From Gemmatimonadetes bacterium 13_1_20CM_4_69_16 (GTDB lineage: Bacteria > Gemmatimonadota > Gemmatimonadetes > Gemmatimonadales > GWC2-71-9), in NCBI GenBank assembly GCA_001919865.1, contig MNIR01000052.1, positions 1 through 64,000 on the forward strand: 64,000 nucleotides of DNA, written 5' to 3'. Made by a program: the position numbers and the translations under genes. The notes below the pieces were generated by a model. That model ran no database searches, was not told the DNA's origin, and was given only the letters and a program-made list of their open reading frames with translations. Positions 16,972-24,699 of this stretch are shown one piece after another (position 1 is the first letter of the stretch; each line of letters begins with the position of its first letter).

Positions 16972-18092
16972 CGAGCTGCCTCGCCGTCGGCGTGATGTCG
17001 GGCACGTCGCTCGACGGCGTGTCCGCGGCGTTGGTGCGGCTGACCGATGATCCCCTCGAGGCCCAGCTGGTCGCCTTCCACCAGGAACCATACGCCGCGT
17101 CCGAGCGCGGGCAGATCGTCGATGCGATCGCGCGCGGCGGCTCGAAGGATCTCGCGCTGCTGCACGTCGCGCTGGGCGAGCGCTTCGCCGCCGCCATCCT
17201 GCAGCTCCTCGCGGCAGCCCGAACCTCGCCCAACGACCTGGCCTTCGTCGCCTCGCACGGTCAGACGATCTGGCACGAGCCCGGCCGGGCCACGCTGCAG
17301 CTCGGCGATCCCGCGGTGATCGCCGAGCGGTTGGGCGTGCGGGTGGTCAGCGACTTCCGCGCCCGGGACGTGGCGGCGGGGGGACAAGGCGCGCCGCTCG
17401 TGCCGCTCGCCGACGTGATGCTGTTCGGGCATCCCGACCGCGGACGGTTACTGCTCAACATCGGTGGGATCGCGAACGTCACTTGGGTGCCGCGCCGAGG
17501 CACGGCCGTCGGCGCCCTCGCGTTCGACACCGGGCCGGGGGTAGCGGTGATCGACGCCGTCACTCGCGGGCTCGACCCCGACACGCGGTTCGATCGGGAC
17601 GGCGCGCGCGCCCGGCGCGGCAAGCCGCTCCGCAAGGTGCTCGAACCGCTGCTCGCCGACGCCTACTTCGCCCAACCACCGCCCAAGAGCACCGGACGCG
17701 AGCATTTCGGGCTCGAGTTCGCCGACCGACTGGTCAAGCTCGTGCGGCAGGCGGGCGGCTCGGACAACGACGCGGTGGCGACGGCCACGGCGCTCACCGC
17801 TGAGACGATCGCCCGCGGACTGGAGCGCTGGACGCCCGGAGCGGGCCCGGAGACCGAGCTCGTGATCTCGGGAGGGGGCGCGCGCAACCCGGTGCTCGTG
17901 GAAATGCTGGCCGCGCGGGTGCATCCGCGGCCCGTGCAGCCGTTCGACCGGCTGTTCTTCGACGGCGAGGCGAAGGAGGCGCTCGTGTTCGCGTTCCTCG
18001 GGTTTCTCACCATCTCGGGGCTGCCGGGCAACCTTCCAGCGGCCACCGGCGCCCGGGGCCGGAGAGTGCTCGGCCACATCACCCCGGCGTGA
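16968..18092 (+). CDS. anmK: Anhydro-N-acetylmuramic acid kinase
   Basis: Opens and phosphorylates 1,6-anhydro-MurNAc to MurNAc-6-phosphate, the substrate of MurQ. 374 residues from GTG 16968 (GTGA overlap). Signatures: VGVMSGTSLDGVSAALV at the N-terminus, ASHGQTIWHEP, VSDFRARDVAAGGQGAPLVP and LLLNIGGIANVT for the ATP/sugar site, and ISGGGARNPVL near the C-terminus. AnmK implies that lytic transglycosylases make anhydro-muropeptides in this organism, consistent with a Gram-negative envelope. Confidence 0.96.
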   Translation: MTSCLAVGVMSGTSLDGVSAALVRLTDDPLEAQLVAFHQEPYAASERGQIVDAIARGGSKDLALLHVALGERFAAAILQLLAAARTSPNDLAFVASHGQTIWHEPGRATLQLGDPAVIAERLGVRVVSDFRARDVAAGGQGAPLVPLADVMLFGHPDRGRLLLNIGGIANVTWVPRRGTAVGALAFDTGPGVAVIDAVTRGLDPDTRFDRDGARARRGKPLRKVLEPLLADAYFAQPPPKSTGREHFGLEFADRLVKLVRQAGGSDNDAVATATALTAETIARGLERWTPGAGPETELVISGGGARNPVLVEMLAARVHPRPVQPFDRLFFDGEAKEALVFAFLGFLTISGLPGNLPAATGARGRRVLGHITPA

Positions 18093-19522
18093 ACGGCTCG
18101 CTCGCCCGGCTCGTTTTCCCCGCGCTCCGCTGGCGACGCCAGAGCTTCGACCACGAGCAGGCCAAGATCGACGCGGCGCTCGCCGCCGGCGTCGGTGGGT
18201 TCATCATCTTCGGCGGGACCCGCGAGACGGTGACTGCGCTGACTGGTGAGCTGCGTCGCCAGGCGGGGCGGCCGCTCTTGATCGGCGCCGACGTGGAGCG
18301 CGGGGTCGCCCAGCAGGTGCAGGGGCTCACCGAGTTGCCTCCCCCCGCCGCCCTCGGCTACCTCGACGACCTCGAGGCGACGCGCGGCTGCGGCGTGATC
18401 ACCGCGTCTGAGGCGCGGTCGGTCGGGATCACCTGGGCGTTCGCGCCGGTGTGCGATTTGGACCTCGAGCCCAAGAACCCGATCGTGCAGACCCGCTCGT
18501 TCGGTGCCGACCCGGTTCGGGTCGGTGAGCAAGCCGCGGTATGGATCCGTGCTCTCCAGGAGCACGGCGTGCTCGGGTGCGCGAAGCACTACCCGGGCCA
18601 CGGCCGCACCACGCGGGATTCGCACGAGACGCTGCCGCGCGTCTCGACCTCCGCCGCCGAGCTGCAGCAGGTCGACGTCGCCCCCTTCGAGTACGCGATC
18701 CGGGCGGGCGTAGCAAGCGTCATGAGCGCGTTCGTGGCGTTTCCGGGGTGGGACCCGTCGGGCCGCGCCGCGAGCTTCTCGCCCGAGATCCTCGGGTATC
18801 TCCGCGGGACGCTCAACTTCGCGGGGCTGGTCGTGACCGACGCGCTGATCATGGCCGGCGCGAGCGCGGCCCAGCCGGTGCCCGCCGCGACGGTCGTGGC
18901 GGTCGCCGCGGGATGCGACGTGCTCCTGTATCCCGAGGACTTCCGAGGCGTCATCGCGGCGCTGGACCGCGCCGTCGGGTCCGAGATACCCACTGCGCGG
19001 GCGGACGAAGCGCTCGCGCGCTACACGGATGCCGTCGAGACGTGGACCGCCGGCGCCGATCAAGGGCTGCCCGACCTGGCGGCGCACGGCGCCTTCGCCG
19101 ACGGGCTCGCGGACCGAGCGGTGCACGTGCTGCGCGGCGAGGCGCCGGCGCTGGGTGCCCCACTGGCCGTCTCCATCGTGGATGACGATGTCGGCGGACC
19201 CTACGCGGTGGGGCCGCGAGAGGTGTTCATCCAAACGCTGCGTGACGCGGGCGTGCCCGTTGCACAACGTGCGACAGGCGACGCGCAACGCATCGTCCTG
19301 GTGTACGCCGAACCGCGCTCCTGGAAAGGGCGGGCGGATCTGGGCGCACGCACCATGGCGCAGCTAAGGCGGCTCGCGGCCGATGCCCGGCTCGTGATAC
19401 TGTTCGCGCACCCGCGGCTCGCGCGCCAGATCCCCGGCCGCGCGCCTGTTGTGGGCTGTTGGCACGGTCAGCCGCTGATGCAGCGGGCGGCGGCTCGATG
19501 GGTGCTGGGGCGAATCCGGTGA
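18089..19522 (+). CDS. nagZ: Beta-N-acetylhexosaminidase (GH3), NagZ-like
   Basis: Releases GlcNAc from GlcNAc-anhydroMurNAc. 477 residues, longer than the about 340 of E. coli NagZ because of a C-terminal extension (from about residue 340) resembling the second domain of larger GH3 enzymes. The catalytic loop KHYPGHGRTTRDSHETLPR supplies the His-Asp dyad typical of NagZ-type GH3; the nucleophile strand is GLVVTDALIMAGA. Coupled to anmK by GTGA. No signal peptide, so it acts in the cytoplasm on imported muropeptides. Confidence 0.9.
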   Translation: MNGSLARLVFPALRWRRQSFDHEQAKIDAALAAGVGGFIIFGGTRETVTALTGELRRQAGRPLLIGADVERGVAQQVQGLTELPPPAALGYLDDLEATRGCGVITASEARSVGITWAFAPVCDLDLEPKNPIVQTRSFGADPVRVGEQAAVWIRALQEHGVLGCAKHYPGHGRTTRDSHETLPRVSTSAAELQQVDVAPFEYAIRAGVASVMSAFVAFPGWDPSGRAASFSPEILGYLRGTLNFAGLVVTDALIMAGASAAQPVPAATVVAVAAGCDVLLYPEDFRGVIAALDRAVGSEIPTARADEALARYTDAVETWTAGADQGLPDLAAHGAFADGLADRAVHVLRGEAPALGAPLAVSIVDDDVGGPYAVGPREVFIQTLRDAGVPVAQRATGDAQRIVLVYAEPRSWKGRADLGARTMAQLRRLAADARLVILFAHPRLARQIPGRAPVVGCWHGQPLMQRAAARWVLGRIR

Positions 19523-19528
19523 GTGTCC

Positions 19529-19552
19529 GGGGGGGGAGGGGGAGGGGGAGGG
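19529..19552 (+). other. G-quadruplex-type tract between convergent genes
   Basis: Four G runs of 8, 5, 5 and 3 are separated by single A residues, filling the 30-bp space between the stops of nagZ and the FHA-protease gene. It fits a compact intramolecular quadruplex pattern in the nagZ-sense transcript. A similar GGGGGAGGGGGA tract starts the YtxH gene (43284-43309). Confidence 0.7.
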
Positions 19553-20959
19553 CTACCGGCTCTCCACCAGCTTCTTCAAGTAGCCGGTGATGGCCGCCGC
19601 CGGCACCCCGTAAATGATCTTGCCCTGCGATTCACGGTTCCCCCCATACAGGACCGCGACTACGTGGCCGTCGCGATCGAACACCGGGCTCCCCGACGAG
19701 CCGGGCGCGCCGTAGCCGTCGACCTGTATGACGTCGGACAGCACCTTGCTCACCGTGCCGACCGTCAGCGTCGGATCGGCCACGACGGCGCTCTGGCCCT
19801 GGTGCTCCATCGGCAGGTCCTCGCCCAGGGGATAGCCGATGATGGCGACCGGGTCGCCGCGCTGCAGCCCGTTCGCGTCGCGGGCGAAGCCGAGCACGCG
19901 AGGCGTGCCGCCCCGCACGGCGACCTGCAGGACCCCCACATCCGCCGTGTCGGCCACCCCGAGCAGCCGGCCCTGGAACCACTGCTTTGAGCCCGAGAAC
20001 TTGACGGCGATGGCGCTGGGTCGGCGGTCGCCCGCCTCGCCCACGAGGACGTGCTTGTTGGTGACCAGCGTCCCCTGCGAGTCCACGGCGAACGCGGTGC
20101 CGCTGAAGATTTGGGCGTCGGAGTACTTGACGACGAGCAGCGCGACCGCGTCCTGGTTATTGCGCGATATCGCGCGGTAATCGACGGCGGCCGCGCCCGC
20201 GATCCCGCGCTGGCGCGCTTCGGCGGTATCGAGCTCCGCGCGCAGCCGGGTGACTGAATGAGCGTCATCGCCCGAGCCGGCCGCCGCGAGCTCGCCGCGC
20301 AGCCGCGCCACCTCGGCTTGCGACTGCCGCAGCGCGTCCCGGACGCTCTGCAGCTCGGACTGGAAGCGGGTGAGGAGTCGCTGCGCTTCGCGGCTCAGGC
20401 TGTCCGCGCGAGTCTGGAGTCCGGCGAGCTCGCGCGTGTCGCGCGCGGCCCTCCACTGGCTCCACCCGAACCCGCCCAGGCTCAGCAGCAGCAACCCGAT
20501 CAGCGCCTTGGTCGTGCGCCGCAGGCGCGCGACCTCCGCCACGATGCGCACCGCTGCGCTGGGGCGGCGCCCGGGGTCCGCCCCGGACGGGCGATCGGCC
20601 GAGGCCGAGGCGCGGGCCGCCGGAGAAACCTCGTCCGACGAGCCGTCCGCCGCGATCACCCGAAACTCCACGGCCGGCCCCTTCTGCCCGAAGGCGATGA
20701 CGTCGCCATCCTCGAGCGTGACCTCGCTGCTGATGCGCTGGCCGTTGACGAACGTGCCGTTCTTCGAGCCCAGATCGCGCACGGTGAAACCCTCGCCCTG
20801 ACGCACGATCACCGCGTGCCGCGAGGAAACGTCGAGATCGCGGTCCGCATCGAACCGCAGGTCGGACAGGGGGTGGCGACCGAGCCCGATATACGCTTTG
20901 CGGAAGGTCTCGACCTGCCCGGTGCGCGCGCCCGACAGAAACGTGAACTGAGCGGTCAC
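19553..20959 (-). CDS. Membrane-anchored FHA-domain trypsin-like protease
   Basis: 468 residues from GTG 20959 (GTGA overlap with the phosphatase gene). Order: FHA domain (about 1-100; IGLGRHPLSDL, SSRHAVIV, VRDLGSKNGTFVNG) for phosphothreonine binding; a linker; one transmembrane helix (ALIGLLLLSLGGFGWSQW); a coiled coil (ADSLSREAQRLLTRFQSEL); and a Deg-type serine protease domain with His in VTNKHVLVG, Asp in TADVGVLQV and Ser in GAPGSSGSPVFD. The domain order places the FHA in the cytoplasm and the protease outside, so phosphorylation inside may gate proteolysis outside. Last gene of the kinase operon. Confidence 0.88.
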   Translation of the reverse strand: MTAQFTFLSGARTGQVETFRKAYIGLGRHPLSDLRFDADRDLDVSSRHAVIVRQGEGFTVRDLGSKNGTFVNGQRISSEVTLEDGDVIAFGQKGPAVEFRVIAADGSSDEVSPAARASASADRPSGADPGRRPSAAVRIVAEVARLRRTTKALIGLLLLSLGGFGWSQWRAARDTRELAGLQTRADSLSREAQRLLTRFQSELQSVRDALRQSQAEVARLRGELAAAGSGDDAHSVTRLRAELDTAEARQRGIAGAAAVDYRAISRNNQDAVALLVVKYSDAQIFSGTAFAVDSQGTLVTNKHVLVGEAGDRRPSAIAVKFSGSKQWFQGRLLGVADTADVGVLQVAVRGGTPRVLGFARDANGLQRGDPVAIIGYPLGEDLPMEHQGQSAVVADPTLTVGTVSKVLSDVIQVDGYGAPGSSGSPVFDRDGHVVAVLYGGNRESQGKIIYGVPAAAITGYLKKLVESR

Positions 20960-21987
20960 GGGCTCCGCGTGGCGAGATAGATGGCGATGGCCACGACGCC
21001 CGCCGCGAGCAGGGCCGCGGCGATGACGCGCCAGCGGCTCTCGCGCACGGGCACGGGCGGCCGGCTCCCTCGGTAGACCGGCACGGGCTCGGTGCTCGTC
21101 TCCGTGTCGATCAGGGGGTAGACCTGGTGGCCCACGTCCTCGCCCGCGGTGGCCGCGCGCAGCCCGTCTCCATCGAACCGCACGATGACGACGGTGATGT
21201 TGTCCGGGCCGCCCCGCTCGTTGGCGAGCGCGATGAGCCGGTCGCACGCCGTCTGGAGATCCCGTTCGCGAGCGATCGCCTCGGCGATCTCGTCCCTCTT
21301 GACCTGGCCCGAGAGGCCGTCCGAGCACAACACCAGGATGTCGCCCTTGCGGACGTCCTGGTAGGTGAGGTCCACCTTGACCTTGGGATCGGGGCCGAGC
21401 GCCTGGAGGATGATGTTGCGCCGCTCGCTGCGCGCGGCCTCCTCCTCGGTGAGCTCGCCCGCTTCCACCAACCGCTGCATCAGCGATTGGTCCTTCGTGA
21501 GCTGGACCGCCTGACCGTTGCGGATCAGGTAGGCGCGGCTGTCGCCGACCTGCGTGAGGTAGACGTGGTCGTTCAGGATGCCGACGGCCGTCGTGGTGGT
21601 CCCCATCCCGCGGACCTCGGGGTGGGCGCGGGCATACGCGTGGATCTGGCCGTTCGCCACCTCGACGGCCTCCTTCAGCCGGTACGCGAACCGCTGCGGC
21701 GTGGCTTCCTTCTCGTCACCCCACGCCCGGACCATCTGGTCGTAGATGGTGTCGGTCGCCATCTGGCTGGCGAGCTCACCCGCGGCGGCGCCCCCCATGC
21801 CGTCCGCCACGATGAACAGCGACCCGCGCTCCCCGACCTCGTGCTCGCGCACCGGTGGCTGGAGCGACGCCTCGCCGCGCGTGAGATCCGCCACGAGAAA
21901 GCGGTCCTCGTTATGGTCGCGCGTCTTGCCGAGATCGGTCTTGGCGCAGACCTGGATCTTGACGGCTTTGGGTGAGCGTCCGAACAC
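20956..21987 (-). CDS. PP2C-type Ser/Thr protein phosphatase, membrane-tethered
   Basis: Metal-dependent phosphatase that reverses Ser/Thr kinase action. 343 residues. PPM motifs: DLGKTRDHNEDRF, VADGMGGAAAGELAS, GMGTTTTAVGI, GDSRAYLIRNG, CSDGLSGQV and GGPDNITVVIV. A C-terminal hydrophobic helix (VIAAALLAAGVVAIAIYLAT) anchors it to the membrane. The tracked ORF begins at 22071, inside the kinase gene; GTG 21987, two bases after the kinase stop and 20 residues before the conserved core, is a better start. Confidence 0.92.
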   Translation of the reverse strand: MFGRSPKAVKIQVCAKTDLGKTRDHNEDRFLVADLTRGEASLQPPVREHEVGERGSLFIVADGMGGAAAGELASQMATDTIYDQMVRAWGDEKEATPQRFAYRLKEAVEVANGQIHAYARAHPEVRGMGTTTTAVGILNDHVYLTQVGDSRAYLIRNGQAVQLTKDQSLMQRLVEAGELTEEEAARSERRNIILQALGPDPKVKVDLTYQDVRKGDILVLCSDGLSGQVKRDEIAEAIARERDLQTACDRLIALANERGGPDNITVVIVRFDGDGLRAATAGEDVGHQVYPLIDTETSTEPVPVYRGSRPPVPVRESRWRVIAAALLAAGVVAIAIYLATRSP

Positions 21988-21989
21988 GG

Positions 21990-23567
21990 TCAGCCTTGGC
22001 ACAGAGAGACGAGGTCGCGATACGCCGACGACTCCGGGTCGAGCTCCATGGCTTTCCTTACCCAGGCACACCCGTTTGGGCGGTCGGCCTTCCCGGTCGC
22101 GCGGTCATACAACTGAAAGTAGGCGTTACCGACGACGAAGGCGGCGTATGCTTTGTCCTTCAACGTGATGCCGGGGGCCCAGAAAATATGTTGAGCCGAG
22201 TCCAGAACCATGGAGGCGGTCGTAGGCCTGAGTCGGTTGAAGATCAGCGTATCGAGCAGCTCGTGAGCGCGAGCCACGTTGATCCGCGGTCGGGCCGCGG
22301 CGGGCGGCGCCGGCCGCATCGGCCCGCGCGCCACCGTCGTGTCCGCGTGAGCGTCCGTCGTGTCCTTGGGAGGGAGAGTGGCGACCCGCCCCGTGGTGTC
22401 CGCGCGTGCGACGGCCTCGCCTCGCTTGCCACCGCCGAACACCACCACTGCGGCCCCGCCCCCGCCCAGCACCACCGCCGCGCCCACGACGATGGGCACG
22501 AAGGCGCGCTTCCTGAGAAGCGAGGTCCGTCTCGGGGTCGCTCGCCCGGGCGCGCTCCCGGGCGGAGCGTTATCGGCACCCTCACGTGTGATCGGAATCG
22601 TTCCCGACCCCGCCCCCCGTGCGAGGCCCGTCACGCTCGCCACGTCGTTCGCGAACTTGGCGGCCGACTGGTAGCGCGTGACCGGGTTACGGGCGAGCGC
22701 CGAGTCGAGGGTCGCCTGCAGGCCGGGCGGGAAGCGCAGGTCGGCTCGCGCGGCGGCGAGCGTCAGCGGCTCGTCGATGAGCCGCTTGATCATCGCCTCC
22801 TGCACGGTCTCCGCTTCGAACGGCAGCTTCCCGGTCAACATCTGGAAGAGCACCAGGGCGAGCGAGTAGACGTCACTCCGGCCGTCGAGCTTGTCCCCCG
22901 CCAGTTGCTCGGGGCTCATGAACTCCGGCGTGCCGATGACCAGCCCGGTCTTGGTCACCTTCTGGCTATCGTCGCCGCTCACCGCTTTCGCGAGCCCGAA
23001 GTCCACGACCTTCACGACGTCAGCGCCGTCGCGTCCGTAGCTGAGCATGATGTTGTCCGGCTTCAGGTCACGGTGCACGATGCCCAGGTCGTGCGCCGCC
23101 TGGAGCGCGTCCGCCACCTGCGCGAAGATGGCTACCGCCCTCGCCACCGGGAGGGCCTTCTCCCGCTCGAGCAGGCTGGTCAGCGGCTCTCCCTCGATGA
23201 ACTCCATCGCCAGGTAGATCAGGCCTTCGGGCGTCTCACCGAAGTCGTAGACGGCGCACACGCTGGGGTGGCTGATGCGGCTCGCGTTCGCCGCTTCGCG
23301 GTTGAAGCGGGCCACGGCGTCGGGGTCGTACACCATCGTGGGGTTCAGGACCTTGATGGCGCTCTTCCGCCCCATCTTCACGTGCTCGGCGAGATACACC
23401 CGTCCCATGCCGCCCTCACCCAGCTTCTTGAGGACATGGTAGCGGTCGGCCAGCACCTGCCCGACGAGATCCTGCCCGGGCGAGGACGAACGCAGCGTCT
23501 GGCCGTCGTTGGGGCAGAACCGCACGTCGTCTGGGTACTCGGTCGAACAGACGGGGCAGATCTTCAC
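21990..23567 (-). CDS. Ser/Thr protein kinase with N-terminal zinc ribbon
   Basis: 525 residues from GTG 23567. A short zinc ribbon (CPVCSTEYPDDVRFCPNDG) precedes a complete Hanks-type kinase domain: GEGGMGRVYLAEH loop, AIKVL lysine, HRDLKPDNI catalytic loop, VDFGLAK metal loop, and GTPEFMSPEQLAG activation segment. After the kinase comes a transmembrane helix (IVVGAAVVLGGGGAAVVVFGG) and an external domain ending HIFWAPGITLKDKAY...GCAWVRKAMELDPES. Its stop and the phosphatase start are adjacent. The much longer tracked ORF (from 24062) is read-through over the next gene. Confidence 0.94.
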   Translation of the reverse strand: MKICPVCSTEYPDDVRFCPNDGQTLRSSSPGQDLVGQVLADRYHVLKKLGEGGMGRVYLAEHVKMGRKSAIKVLNPTMVYDPDAVARFNREAANASRISHPSVCAVYDFGETPEGLIYLAMEFIEGEPLTSLLEREKALPVARAVAIFAQVADALQAAHDLGIVHRDLKPDNIMLSYGRDGADVVKVVDFGLAKAVSGDDSQKVTKTGLVIGTPEFMSPEQLAGDKLDGRSDVYSLALVLFQMLTGKLPFEAETVQEAMIKRLIDEPLTLAAARADLRFPPGLQATLDSALARNPVTRYQSAAKFANDVASVTGLARGAGSGTIPITREGADNAPPGSAPGRATPRRTSLLRKRAFVPIVVGAAVVLGGGGAAVVVFGGGKRGEAVARADTTGRVATLPPKDTTDAHADTTVARGPMRPAPPAAARPRINVARAHELLDTLIFNRLRPTTASMVLDSAQHIFWAPGITLKDKAYAAFVVGNAYFQLYDRATGKADRPNGCAWVRKAMELDPESSAYRDLVSLCQG

Positions 23568-24607
23568 GTCGGGATCTCGATCTGCAGCAGTTTGTCGCCC
23601 ACCAGCAGGCGCGAGTTGTGGCGCAGCGGGATGTCGCCCCGGGCGGCCAGCGCGACGCCGTTGCGGCTGTTGGCGTCGACCGCCACGAAGTCGGCGTCCT
23701 CGGAGCGGATCGTCGCATGGCGGGCACTCATCGAAGGATCGTACGGGAAGGTCCAGTCGCCCTGTTCGCGCCCGATCACAATGTCGCGGCCTGGGGAGAG
23801 CTGGATCACATCGCGCGCGCTGCCGTCCGAGCGGAGCTGGGTGAGACTCGCGATGTCGGCGCTCGGGATCAGGCTCCCCATCCGGCGCGTGGCGTCCGCG
23901 TCCGGCGGATGCGGGCCCGGGTAGCCGAGCCGCCGGAACCGGATCACCTGTGACCCGATGAGCAGCAGGTCGCCGTCGGCAAGGCGGTGCGGTCCCTCCA
24001 AGAACACCCAGGTGCCGTTCCGGCTGCCCAGGTCGCGCACCACGAGCGCGCCGTTCTCCCACGAGACCTTCGCGTGCAGCGGCGAGAGGAACACGTCCTC
24101 CGTAAAGCGGATGTCGCCGTCCAACCGGCCGATCGTGGTGTCAGGACCGGGCCGCTGGAAGCGCTGGACGGTGTTGCCCGCATCGTCCAACAACACGAGC
24201 ACGATGGCGCTCGCGGCGCGCGGCGGCGCCGGCCCCGTGGCGGGGGACGGCCGCGCCGGCATCGGCTCGATGAGCGGTACTCCGCACGTGGGACAGAACT
24301 TCGTCCCCGCGCTGACGGGCGATCCGCAGCGCCCGCAACTGGGGCCGGAGCCGGGAGCGGTGAGCCGGCGGCCGCAATGGGGACAGAAGGGCAGCAGGCC
24401 GCTAGCGCGGCCTCCACAAAAGGGGCAGGTGAGCCCTTCGGGCCGGGTGGGCGCGACGACGGGCGGAGCCACGACGCGCGTCACGGGAATCCCCGCCCCG
24501 GCGGCGGCCGCCTTGAGGCCCGTGGACTGGACCATGGGTTTGCCGCAATCCACGCAGAACTGCGCCCCGGCGTCGTTGTCACGGCCGCAGTAGGGGCAGG
24601 CGGTCAC
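23564..24607 (-). CDS. Zinc-ribbon protein with two FHA-like domains
   Basis: 347 residues. Three zinc-ribbon-like cysteine clusters lie in the first about 115 residues (CPYCGRDNDAGAQFCVDCGK; CPFCG...CPHCGR; CGRCG...CPTCG). Then an FHA domain (TTIGRLDGDIRF, LSPLHAKVSW, VVRDLGSRNGTWVF) and a second, more divergent one (IVIGREQGDWTFPYDPSMSARHAT, VDANSRNGVALAA). Probably an adaptor that reads the phosphothreonines made by the neighbouring kinase. First gene of the operon; its GTG lies about 90 bp from the divergent amidase start. It ends in a GTGA overlap with the kinase. Confidence 0.88.
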   Translation of the reverse strand: MTACPYCGRDNDAGAQFCVDCGKPMVQSTGLKAAAAGAGIPVTRVVAPPVVAPTRPEGLTCPFCGGRASGLLPFCPHCGRRLTAPGSGPSCGRCGSPVSAGTKFCPTCGVPLIEPMPARPSPATGPAPPRAASAIVLVLLDDAGNTVQRFQRPGPDTTIGRLDGDIRFTEDVFLSPLHAKVSWENGALVVRDLGSRNGTWVFLEGPHRLADGDLLLIGSQVIRFRRLGYPGPHPPDADATRRMGSLIPSADIASLTQLRSDGSARDVIQLSPGRDIVIGREQGDWTFPYDPSMSARHATIRSEDADFVAVDANSRNGVALAARGDIPLRHNSRLLVGDKLLQIEIPT

Positions 24608-24661
24608 GGGAGGAGGTGCTCCACGAGCGCGAAGTTACGGTCTGCCAATCCATTCGGCAAA

Positions 24662-24691
24662 TTGACGCATCGAAAGGGTCGATGCTAGCTT
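24662..24691 (+). promoter_or_regulatory. Promoter with extended -10 before the amidase gene
   Basis: TTGACG at 24662-24667, an 18-bp spacer, then TG-C-TAGCTT ending at 24691 (TG at 24683-24684). Transcription would begin near 24698, which excludes ATG 24682 and the tracked 24616 as starts. Confidence 0.55.
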
Positions 24692-24699
24692 GCGCGCCT

